The notes under the pieces: model-generated | Told to the model about the DNA's origin: nothing | The model's database searches: none | What the model saw: the letters and a program-made list of their open reading frames with translations, nothing else | Assembly: GCA_022616615.1 (NCBI GenBank) | Contig: JAKEER010000001.1 | Coordinates: 1 to 40,750 of the forward strand | Direction: 5' to 3' | Length of the DNA: 40,750 bases | Origin: Acidobacteriota bacterium | GTDB taxonomy: Bacteria; Acidobacteriota; Terriglobia; Versatilivoradales; Versatilivoraceae | In this document: positions 16,388 to 23,774 of the stretch, piece after piece | Numbering within the stretch: position 1 is the stretch's first letter | Layout: the number at the start of each line of letters is the position of its first letter | Position numbers and translations under genes: made by a program

Positions 16388-17006
16388 AAAACCAAACCCC
16401 CGGTCGGTCTTAGAAAGACAAGGCGACGATTCTCATGTGTGGGCAAACAGGTCAGTTCCAGACCTGTAAACTTAGGAAAAAAAAGCAGTTATCGATTGGC
16501 GCCAATTCAAGAACAAAGTGCACGTTTTCTTCCACGTCTCAGAGTGAACCGATCCTGTTTCTTTTCTTCAGCCTGAACGCATGTTTCTGCACAACTGAGT
16601 AGACTTGCCTTCCCTATTGTGGAAAGTCAGTTCCTCTTCTGGCTACCATGATCGAGCATTGATTCTAGACACGCGCTATGGCTTACGCTTGGGCAGGAAT
16701 CTGGGATTCACAACCGGGGCGGTGCAGCCGTGTGAAATGATCTGGGGTGATGCTAGTCATGCAAGCCTTGTCTTGAACCCGCGCCACCTCTCCGGCAAAT
16801 GCAGTGACCATCAGATTATGTTTTCTTGATTCTTGACAACCTTCAGACTTCTTTCTTAACATTCAGGCCCGTTTTCTCTGGATTCATGCACCGCAGCATG
16901 GGTAACCCTGGGTCCACGCAACGCCGCGTGAGCATTCTCAGCCAGGTTTCTTCATTTCACGACCCGATCCAAATTTCAGTTCGGACACAACACATAAGGA
17001 GCAACC
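16388..17006. promoter_or_regulatory. divergent intergenic region between the receptor gene and glnA
   Basis: A 620-bp region with no convincing gene; short open frames inside lack domains. Near the receptor side are two perfect palindromic signals: ACAGGTC/GACCTGT with a 7-base spacer at 16447-16467, and ATTGGCGCCAAT at 16495-16506. Either could be an operator. The glnA promoter candidate is listed separately. Confidence 0.4.
16833..16862 (+). promoter_or_regulatory. candidate sigma-70 promoter of glnA
   Basis: A perfect TTGACA at 16833-16838 is followed after 18 bases by TAACAT (four of six to TATAAT) at 16857-16862. The start would fall near 16869 and leave a leader of about 140 bases. 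No -24/-12 sigma-54 site was recognised. Confidence 0.4.
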
Positions 17007-18425
17007 ATGACCCCTAAAGAGCTCGTCCAGTTTGTAAAGGACAAAGGCATCAAGATAGTCGATCTTCGTTTTGTCGACATGCCGGGACTGTGGCAGCACT
17101 TCTCCATGTCTTCCGGCGAACTCGAAGAGGCGATGTTTGAAGAAGGCGTGGGCTTCGATGGGTCCAGTATCCGCGGGTTTCAGCAGATTCAAGAAAGCGA
17201 CATGCTACTGATCCCGGACGCCAGCTCAGCCTATGTAGACCCATTCAGTTCGTATCCACAGCTCGACATCATTTGCAATGTCAAGGATCCAGTCACGCTT
17301 CAGCCCTACACGCGGGATCCGCGCTACATCGCGCAGAAAGCGGAAAAGTACTTGAAGTCAACGGGTATTGGCGACACAGCTTACTTCGGCCCTGAACCCG
17401 AGTTCTTTGTCTTTGACGACATCCGTTTCGATCAAGGAGTAAATCATGGATTTTACTATATCGATTCCAATGAAGGTTTTTGGAATGCGGGCCGGGAGGA
17501 GAAAGGCAACAATCTCGGTTACAAGATCCGTTACAAGGAAGGCTACTTCCCAGTGCCGCCCATGGATACGCTGCAGGACATTCGCAGCGAGATGATCCTG
17601 ACGATGGAACAGATTGGGATTCGCGTCGAAGTGCATCACCACGAAGTAGCCACGGCGGGCCAATGCGAGATTGACATGCGTTTCGACACGCTGACTAAAA
17701 TGGCCGACAACCTGATGAATTACAAGTATGTGGTCAAGAATGTGGCCCACAAGCACGGGAAGACAGCCACGCTGATGCCGAAGCCTCTTTTCCAGGACAA
17801 CGGGTCCGGAATGCATGTTCACCAGAGCATTTGGAAGAGCGGCAAGAATGTGTTTTATGAAGCGGGGGGCTACGCCGATCTGAGCAAGGCAGCAATCTAT
17901 TACATTGGCGGCGTCCTGAAGCATGCGCCCGCGCTGCTGGCCTTCTGCGCGCCCACCACTAATTCTTATCGGCGTCTAGTGCCCGGTTACGAGGCGCCGA
18001 TCAATCTGATCTATTCACAGCGCAACCGCAGCGCTGCGGTGAGAATTCCCGCCTATTCCAGGAGCGAGAAGGCCAAGAGAGTCGAGGTGCGCTTCCCCGA
18101 TCCTTCATGCAACGGCTACCTGGCCTTTGCGGCGTTGCTCATGGCGGGGTTGGATGGCATTCAAAGCAAAGTCATGCCGCCCGACCCGATCGACAAGGAC
18201 CTGTATGATCTGGAACCGGAGGAGAAGACCCACGTGAAATCCACGCCCGGCAGCCTGGAGGAAGTGCTCAACTCTCTGGAAGCCGATCACGAGTTCCTAT
18301 TGAAAGGCGATGTTTTCACGAAAGACGTGATCGAGACCTGGGTGGAATATAAGCGCAGCAAGGAAGTAGATGCCATCCGCCTGCGTCCGCATCCGTACGA
18401 GTTTTCGCTGTATTACGACATCTAG
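17007..18425 (+). CDS. glnA: glutamine synthetase, type I
   Basis: A 472-residue cytoplasmic enzyme that forms glutamine from glutamate, ammonia and ATP. Seen motifs: the N-terminal beta-grasp part with [13 protein letters not shown] and [23 protein letters not shown] (metal-binding Glu), [32 protein letters not shown], and [20 protein letters not shown] with the ATP/Glu-binding arginines. [10 protein letters not shown] holds Tyr400, the counterpart of the adenylylated Tyr397, which fits the GSI-beta class and control by GlnE. Start ATG is backed by AAGGAG seven bases upstream. No glnB or glnE is in the window. Confidence 0.97.
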   Translation: MTPKELVQFVKDKGIKIVDLRFVDMPGLWQHFSMSSGELEEAMFEEGVGFDGSSIRGFQQIQESDMLLIPDASSAYVDPFSSYPQLDIICNVKDPVTLQPYTRDPRYIAQKAEKYLKSTGIGDTAYFGPEPEFFVFDDIRFDQGVNHGFYYIDSNEGFWNAGREEKGNNLGYKIRYKEGYFPVPPMDTLQDIRSEMILTMEQIGIRVEVHHHEVATAGQCEIDMRFDTLTKMADNLMNYKYVVKNVAHKHGKTATLMPKPLFQDNGSGMHVHQSIWKSGKNVFYEAGGYADLSKAAIYYIGGVLKHAPALLAFCAPTTNSYRRLVPGYEAPINLIYSQRNRSAAVRIPAYSRSEKAKRVEVRFPDPSCNGYLAFAALLMAGLDGIQSKVMPPDPIDKDLYDLEPEEKTHVKSTPGSLEEVLNSLEADHEFLLKGDVFTKDVIETWVEYKRSKEVDAIRLRPHPYEFSLYYDI

Positions 18426-18474
18426 TGAGGAACGCTGGCTACAGCTGAGCATAGAAGCGGAGAAAGACCTTTGT

Positions 18475-18507
18475 CCCCCTTACGGGGGTCTTGGGCATGA
18501 GACCCCC
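18475..18507 (+). terminator. overlapping hairpins behind glnA
   Basis: CCCCC-TTAC-GGGGG (18475-18488) and GGGGGTC-N10-GACCCCC (18484-18507) share the same G run, so only one can form at a time. They start 50 bases after the glnA stop. No T run follows, so termination is possible but unproven. They may simply be part of the repeat that follows. Confidence 0.3.
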
Positions 18508-18778
18508 AATCGACTTCGGTCTCCGTCACCCCAACGCGGGAAGAGGATGAAGGCTTGAGAAGCCTTCATGGGGTGAGAGGGCGAGCACACGGCTGATCTA
18601 GCCTGCAGACGATCCAAACCCTCATCCAGCGCTGGGTTCCGCGTGCTGATCCACTCTATCGGATTCCCCCTCACCCCAACCCCTCTCCCGCGTTGGGGCG
18701 AGGGGAGCCGAATCCAGCCTGTGGCCGCAGCGAATAGGCACACACGGGACTTGTCACTATAGTTCGCGATGTTCAGTA
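18507..18778. repeat. MITE-like element, copy B (inverted, one end missing)
   Basis: This is the reverse complement of copy A (6652-6973) from the AATCGAC block on. Shared parts include GATGAAGGCTTGAGAAGCCT, CGCGTGCTGATCCAC and CTCTCCCGCGTTGGGGCGAG. The right end GTCACTATAGTTCGCGATGT plus TCAGTA matches the terminal repeat; the other terminal repeat is replaced by the hairpin sequence at 18475-18507. Confidence 0.75.
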
Positions 18779-18940
18779 ATTCAGACAGAAGGGTTCGCGG
18801 GGATGCTCGCCCTCCCACGCCTACGGCCCGTCGCAATTTTTAACGGCTTAGCGAGCGGGGGAAACGCCCGCCGCTGTGCAGCTGGTTGCGACTCACCCTG
18901 CCGATAAGCCCCCCACACCGCAGTTCCAGCCTTCAGCCCT

Positions 18941-19960
18941 TCACCCAGCCTTGAGTCCCAGATACTCCTCCTCATAAAAACGGATCAAGGCAATCAGCAG
19001 CGCCAGCGTCAGAGGTCCCGCCACAAGCCCGATAAAGCCGAAAAGCTTCAGCCCTCCCAGCACTCCGAGAAGGACAACGACCGGGTGAATGTTGGACTGT
19101 CCGCTGATCAGGCGCGGCTTGAGAACGTTATCCACGTTCATCACCAGAATGCCTCCCCAGAGCAGCAAGCCAATGCCGCGCGCTGTCGCGCCTGACAGAA
19201 TCAGGAAGATGGCTGCTGGAGCCCAGATCACGGGAGTTCCGATCAGCGGCAGAAACGACAGAAGGATCATGATGCTTCCCCATAGAATGGCGTTGGGCAC
19301 TCCGAAAACCAGAAAGCCCAACCCTCCCAGAGCTCCCTGAATCAGTGCTGTCATGACTTGTCCGTAGACGACAGCCCAGGTAACGCTCTTGATCTCCTCA
19401 ATCAATTTGTCTTTGAGATTGGGCGCAAGCGGAATCAGGGCGCGCACTCGCTCAAAACTGCCGCGGCCAGACTGCAATGAATAGAACATGACAAACAGCA
19501 TGACAAAGAATCCCAACAGCCACTCGGAAATCGATCCCAGGAAGTCGGGCGCAGCTCTCACCAGAAGCCCCCTGACCTGAGCGATGAGCTGGTTCTTATA
19601 AACATGCAGGTCAGCGGGTTCGCCCGTAACGCGCTGTATCCACCCCTCGACTTTTTCGAGGTAAGCATCGCGATTCGGAGACTCGGTCACCATCGACACA
19701 GTGGCGCGGATTTCTCGGACCAGCTTGGTTGCCAGATAAACTGTGGGTAGAATGACGGCGACGAGAATCAGCAAAATCATCAAAAGCGCGACCAGAATGC
19801 GGTTGCGGATGTGAAGCTGCACCCGTCTCTTGAGAGGGTGAAGGATGTAAGTCAGCAGAAGACCAAACACCAGATACTGGATGAAGGGAAACACCAGAAG
19901 AAAGGCCCCAAGGAAAGCGGTGCAGATGGTGAGAACGAAGAAGGTATGCTCTTTGGTCAT
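18941..19960 (-). CDS. AI-2E / PerM family membrane transporter
   Basis: A protein of about 339 residues of the family once called UPF0118, which includes E. coli TqsA, PerM and sodium/proton antiporters. The hydrophobic N-terminus (HTFFVLTICTAFLGAFLLVF) is followed by FGLLLTYILHPL, a long soluble middle part, and the conserved second half with FGVPNAILWGSIMILLSFLP, LIGTPVIWAPAAIFLI and KPRLISGQSNIHPVVVLLGV. Function within the family varies, so the cargo is unknown. The frame extends to 20320, but its first 120 residues are low-quality sequence over a repeat element; ATG 19960 gives the normal family length. It stands alone, convergent with glnA. Confidence 0.85.
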   Translation of the reverse strand: MTKEHTFFVLTICTAFLGAFLLVFPFIQYLVFGLLLTYILHPLKRRVQLHIRNRILVALLMILLILVAVILPTVYLATKLVREIRATVSMVTESPNRDAYLEKVEGWIQRVTGEPADLHVYKNQLIAQVRGLLVRAAPDFLGSISEWLLGFFVMLFVMFYSLQSGRGSFERVRALIPLAPNLKDKLIEEIKSVTWAVVYGQVMTALIQGALGGLGFLVFGVPNAILWGSIMILLSFLPLIGTPVIWAPAAIFLILSGATARGIGLLLWGGILVMNVDNVLKPRLISGQSNIHPVVVLLGVLGGLKLFGFIGLVAGPLTLALLIALIRFYEEEYLGLKAG

Positions 19961-19997
19961 CAGCAGCTCAATGCTCGGTTTAGTAACTAGGCTGACG

Positions 19998-20120
19998 CAT
20001 GTGCGGAGGCGAAATGAAGACCCCCTGCCGCAAAAAACGCGGCGTCCCCCTTGGAAAAGGGGGACAAATGTAGAAACTCCAGCTGCTGCAGTCCCGCACA
20101 TCGAGCGGCAGAGCCGCTGG
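19998..20120. repeat. inverted-repeat element, CATGTGCGGA family
   Basis: CATGTGCGGA at the left and a CCCGCACATCGAGCGGCAGA end at the right form imperfect inverted ends. Inside is a perfect hairpin GTCCCCCTT-GGAA-AAGGGGGAC at 20044-20065. A related element is at 31990-32115 with the same TTCCGCACATCGGGCGGCGG-type end. Confidence 0.55.
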
Positions 20121-20181
20121 CTCGCTGCTGGTTGAGAGGCCAAAAACGCGCGAAGTCTATCATTTTTAGGAAGGGTCTGCC

Positions 20182-20415
20182 ATGCGGCTTTGCCAGAAGA
20201 GCGCTCTGGTTGTATTGATAATGCTGATTGCCTCGACGGCGTTATGGGCAGGGGAGAAAGGAAGTATCTCTGAAGCGAAAGTGCAGCGTGTCCATCGTTC
20301 CGCACTGCTTGTTGACACACACAACGACATCACGAGCATGACCGACCGCCAGAAGCGCGGTCTGCGCTACATCAGCTGTCTGCCTTTTGGGATCCGAGGC
20401 CCCTTTTGTTCTTGA
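20182..20415 (+). pseudogene. remnant of a membrane dipeptidase (peptidase family M19) 5' end
   Basis: The 77-residue frame has a good ribosome binding site (AGGAAGGG) and a signal peptide (residues 1-23, ending ALWAG). It then reads VQRVHRSALLVDTHNDITSM, which matches the opening of renal-dipeptidase-like enzymes, where D-x-H-N-D starts the first zinc-binding strand. After about residue 55 the match ends and the frame runs out in unrelated sequence, while the normal enzyme needs 350-400 residues. The rest of the gene is not found in this window. It may still be transcribed, but it cannot be an active peptidase. Confidence 0.65.
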
Positions 20416-20493
20416 GTGTGACGGCTCGCTGCCATAAGCTGGCGCCGTCGTCACCGCTTCCTAGGCCCTCGGCAAACCCGAATTCTCTGCGTG

Positions 20494-22539
20494 ATGGTCT
20501 TGATGGTTTCCGGCACCCAACCGTCTCACCAGCTCCTTGCTCGACAATCAGGCTGGATTCTAGTTGTGGCTGGCGCGGCGTTTCTTTCGGCGTGCGTTTC
20601 TGAGAAAAGGTTGTCACCCCAGTCTGACACAATCGAAGCACCCCATTACACCGATTCTCGTTCCTGCCGGCCTTGTCACGCCGAGATCTACGAGAGCTAC
20701 CAAGGCGTTGCGATGGCGCGGTCGTTCTATCGCCCCTCTGTGGGCAGCGTCATTGAGGATTACGAAAAGAACAATCACTTCTTTCACCCTGCCTCCAACC
20801 GTCATTACCGCATGCTTCGCCGTGATGGCAGATTCTTCCAGCAACGCTATCAATTGAAGCAGCGGAGGGAAGTCAACTTCTTCGAGCAGGAGGTCCATTA
20901 CATCATCGGTTCAGGAAATCATGCGCGCAGCTATTTGAACGTCTCTTCTGGGGGAGTTCTAACGCAGCTTCCCGTGACGTGGTATCCGCAAGAAAAGCGC
21001 TGGGGCATGAGCCCGGGTTACGACCGCGCGCGCCATTACGACTTCTCCCGCAAGATCGACTATGGTTGCCTGTTTTGCCACAACGCAAATCTGAAGCTTC
21101 CTGAAGGCGCCGATCGCTATGGGCGAGAGAATCTCTTTCCGCAAGAATTACCGAGTGGCATCGATTGCCAGCGCTGCCACGGTCCCGGATCGCAACACGT
21201 GGCCGTGGCTGGCGGCGGGAAAGGAGTCGAGGCGATTCGACAGGCGATTGTCAATCCCGCCCGACTGAGTCCTGAACGCCAGATGGATGTCTGCCAGCAA
21301 TGCCATCTGGAGACGACCAGCGACGAACTCCCGCAGGCTGTGCGGGCTTTCGGCCGCGCGGTCTATTCGTTCCGCCCCGGCGAGGCGCTCAGCGATTACT
21401 TGGTTCACTTCGACCATGCGCTTGGAGCCGGGCATGACGACAAGTTTGAAATCAACAGCTCCTCTTACCGCTTGCGACAATCAGACTGCTTTCAGAAAAG
21501 CCGTGGACGGCTGACATGCACTTCCTGTCATAATCCTCACCGCACGCCGCGTGGACAAGAGGCTGTTCAGCATTTTCGCGAGAGCTGTTTGAAGTGCCAC
21601 AACCAACTCTCAGCTCGCGCGCATCCCCAGGGCGCGCCCAGTGACTGCGCGAGTTGTCACATGCCCAAACGGCGAACCGAAGACGTGGTCCACGCCGTGA
21701 TGACCGATCATCGGATTCAACGGCGGCAAAAACGGAATTTGCAGACGCCGCGAAAGGAGGATCATGCGCCCTACCGCGGCGAAGTGGTTCGATACTTCCC
21801 GGCATCCACAGCAGATGCAGGGTCCGAACTGTATTGGGGTATTGCTCAAGTGAAGCAGAAGTCGAATTGGCACGGGCTGGCTCGGTTCCAGGCTACCGTT
21901 CAACGGGAGCAGCCAGCTGCTGCTGAACCCTGGGTGGAGCTGGCGCTGGCTCAGATGGAGAACGGCGAACTGGAAGCGGCGAAACAGGGATTCGGCCGCG
22001 CGCTTGGCTTGGACTCTGGACTGGTTTTGGCGCGCTACAACCTGGCACGCGCTTGCCAGCTCCTTGGTCAATTGGATGAGGCGGCGGCGAACTACCGGAC
22101 TGTTTTGCAGATCGATCCGGACCACGCCGAAGCGCACAATAACCTGGGTCTTATTCTCCAAAGCCAAGGTCAGGTTACCGCAGCCGGGCAACATTTTCAG
22201 AAGGCCTTGCAGCGCAGCCCTCTGTTCGTTGATGCGCACAACAATCTGGGCAATGTCTTGGCGGAAGAGAAGCAGTGGAGCGAGGCGATTGCGAGATTTG
22301 AAGAGGCTTTGCGCATTGAGCCGTCCAGCGCGGATGCTTACAATAACCTTGGCAAGGCCTGGGGAGCGCAAGGGGAACTCGAGCAGGCCATCCGCTATTT
22401 TCACGAGGCGGTCGATGCCGACCCAAAGCATTGGATCGCGCATCTCAATCTGGCGAAGGCCTTGCAGGCTGCCGGCAAGCCGCGTGAGGCTGAGACGGCC
22501 TACCGGCGAGCCAAGCGGCTTAATCCGGGAATTGAGTGA
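20494..22539 (+). CDS. multiheme c-type cytochrome lipoprotein with C-terminal TPR repeats
   Basis: A protein of about 681 residues. The N-terminus has a lipoprotein signal with lipobox LSAC (Cys about 34), so it should be anchored in a membrane facing the periplasm. Seven CXXCH haem-binding motifs follow: CRPCH, CLFCH, CQRCH, CQQCH, CTSCH, CLKCH and CASCH, all in the first 390 residues. From about 465 to the end there are five or so tetratricopeptide repeats (for example DEAAANYRTVLQIDPDHAEA and WSEAIARFEEALRIEPSSA). The arrangement resembles cytochrome c554-like proteins. A role in electron transfer is expected; partner and substrate are unknown. Start is uncertain (GTG 20491, ATG 20494 or ATG 20503) with no clear ribosome binding site. 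Confidence 0.85.
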   Translation: MVLMVSGTQPSHQLLARQSGWILVVAGAAFLSACVSEKRLSPQSDTIEAPHYTDSRSCRPCHAEIYESYQGVAMARSFYRPSVGSVIEDYEKNNHFFHPASNRHYRMLRRDGRFFQQRYQLKQRREVNFFEQEVHYIIGSGNHARSYLNVSSGGVLTQLPVTWYPQEKRWGMSPGYDRARHYDFSRKIDYGCLFCHNANLKLPEGADRYGRENLFPQELPSGIDCQRCHGPGSQHVAVAGGGKGVEAIRQAIVNPARLSPERQMDVCQQCHLETTSDELPQAVRAFGRAVYSFRPGEALSDYLVHFDHALGAGHDDKFEINSSSYRLRQSDCFQKSRGRLTCTSCHNPHRTPRGQEAVQHFRESCLKCHNQLSARAHPQGAPSDCASCHMPKRRTEDVVHAVMTDHRIQRRQKRNLQTPRKEDHAPYRGEVVRYFPASTADAGSELYWGIAQVKQKSNWHGLARFQATVQREQPAAAEPWVELALAQMENGELEAAKQGFGRALGLDSGLVLARYNLARACQLLGQLDEAAANYRTVLQIDPDHAEAHNNLGLILQSQGQVTAAGQHFQKALQRSPLFVDAHNNLGNVLAEEKQWSEAIARFEEALRIEPSSADAYNNLGKAWGAQGELEQAIRYFHEAVDADPKHWIAHLNLAKALQAAGKPREAETAYRRAKRLNPGIE

Positions 22540-22614
22540 CGAGTGATGAGTGATGAGTAATGGGTCATTCCCGACTCATCACGCATCACTCGTCGTCACT
22601 CATTACTCATCACT
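22534..22614. repeat. inverted repeat made of short GAGTGATGAGT-like units
   Basis: Units of the type GAGTGATGAGTAATG run rightward from the cytochrome stop (22534-22562). Their complements (ACTCATCACGCATCACTCG and CACTCATTACTCATCAC) run back to 22614. The arms can fold into a long imperfect hairpin between two genes and end eight bases before the bcp start. Confidence 0.6.
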
Positions 22615-22622
22615 AAACAACC

Positions 22623-23099
22623 ATGTTCGATGAGACAAAGCTGCAGATCGGCGATCCTGCGCCAGAGCTAAAGTTGAAGGATCAAAGCGGCAACTTGGTC
22701 TTCTTGCGCGACTATGCCAGCAAATGGGTGGTGTTATATTTTTATCCCAAGGACGACACACCAGGTTGCACTCGGGAGGCCTGCAATTTTCGAGACAAGT
22801 CGGAACGTTTGGCTCCATTCAACGCTCAGGTCATCGGTGTCAGCGTAGACAGTCGCGAGTCGCACGAGAGTTTTGCAAGGAAGTTTAAGCTGAACTTTCC
22901 ACTGCTTGCCGATCCGGCCAAGAAAGTCACCAAAGCTTACGGAGCCCTGGCCTTTTATCGGTTGGCGCGGCGCATGACTTTTGTCATTGATCCGCAGGGC
23001 AAGATTCGAAGGATTTTCAAGAACGTGAACCCGAAGATTCATGCTGAGGAAATCGCACAGGCACTAAAAGAGTTGCAGTCGCCAGCTCCAAATGGTTAA
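22623..23099 (+). CDS. bcp: peroxiredoxin, Bcp/PrxQ type
   Basis: A 158-residue cytoplasmic thiol peroxidase that reduces H2O2 and organic hydroperoxides with thioredoxin. The motif YFYPKDDTPGCTREACNF carries the peroxidatic Cys49 and the resolving Cys54 five residues on, as in atypical two-Cys Bcp. The conserved VIGVSVDS and RMTFVIDPQGKIRR follow. Length matches the family. An inverted repeat occupies the place of a ribosome binding site, so the translation signal is weak. Separated from the cytochrome by 83 bases, it could be co-transcribed with it. Confidence 0.93.
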   Translation: MFDETKLQIGDPAPELKLKDQSGNLVFLRDYASKWVVLYFYPKDDTPGCTREACNFRDKSERLAPFNAQVIGVSVDSRESHESFARKFKLNFPLLADPAKKVTKAYGALAFYRLARRMTFVIDPQGKIRRIFKNVNPKIHAEEIAQALKELQSPAPNG

Positions 23100-23186
23100 A
23101 TCCCCAGTCAGTTCCATGTTGCTGTCCTTCTAAGAAGATTCATTTGAGTTCAGGGCGCCGCTAGCGGCCCCAAGGGAGAGCCAGCG

Positions 23187-23774
23187 ATGAATCTGCAGAG
23201 TCGCGTGACCAACATCCTGACCAAGCCGCAGCAAGAATGGCCGGTCATCGCGTCTGAATCAACCGATGTTGCCGCCCTCTACAAGGAGTACATCATCCCG
23301 TTGTCTGCCATCCCAGCCGTCTGTGGTTTTCTGGGAATGACGATGGTGGGCGTCACCGTCCCTTTCATGGGAAGGATCCGAACGCCTATAGTCAGTGGCA
23401 TTACAGGCCTGGTGATTGGATTTGTGCTTTCTCTGCTGGGAACTTACTTGGCAGCGTTCATCATTGACAAGCTGGCACCCAGTTTCCAATCCAGCGGCGG
23501 AATCGTTCAGGCCCTTAAGATGGTGGCCTTCGCTTCAACCCCGTCCTGGGTCGCCGGAGTCCTGCAGCTCGTCCCTATGCTTGGAGCACTGGCGCTGCTG
23601 GCGGGTCTTTACGGCATCTACCTCTGCTATCTGGGCCTGCCAACGGTGATGAAGACTCCTCGAGACAAGATCATTCCCTACATGGTCGTTTCTGCTATCG
23701 TGATCATTGTCATCTCGTTTGTGATGGCCTCAATCTCCGGCCTTTTCATAGGCGGTTCGCGCCTCATGTCTTGA
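23187..23774 (+). CDS. Yip1-domain membrane protein
   Basis: A 195-residue inner-membrane protein with about five hydrophobic segments. The start MNLQSRVTNILTKPQQEWPV is the typical opening of bacterial Yip1-domain (DUF1282-type) proteins, and LYGIYLCYLGLPTVMKTP is the usual late motif. Function is unknown in bacteria. A good ribosome binding site (GGGAGAG) lies nine bases before ATG. The stop TGA overlaps the speA ATG by one base (TGATG), so both are surely made from the same transcript. Confidence 0.85.
   Translation: MNLQSRVTNILTKPQQEWPVIASESTDVAALYKEYIIPLSAIPAVCGFLGMTMVGVTVPFMGRIRTPIVSGITGLVIGFVLSLLGTYLAAFIIDKLAPSFQSSGGIVQALKMVAFASTPSWVAGVLQLVPMLGALALLAGLYGIYLCYLGLPTVMKTPRDKIIPYMVVSAIVIIVISFVMASISGLFIGGSRLMS

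Noticed and set aside
18941-20320. Long form of the AI-2E family protein starting at 20320
   Set aside because: The first 120 codons cross an inverted-repeat element and have no family match; the form from 19960 has normal length.
22534-22614. Repeated GAGTGATGAGT units, considered as a CRISPR-like array
   Set aside because: Units are short, without spacers of constant length, and run in both orientations as a hairpin.
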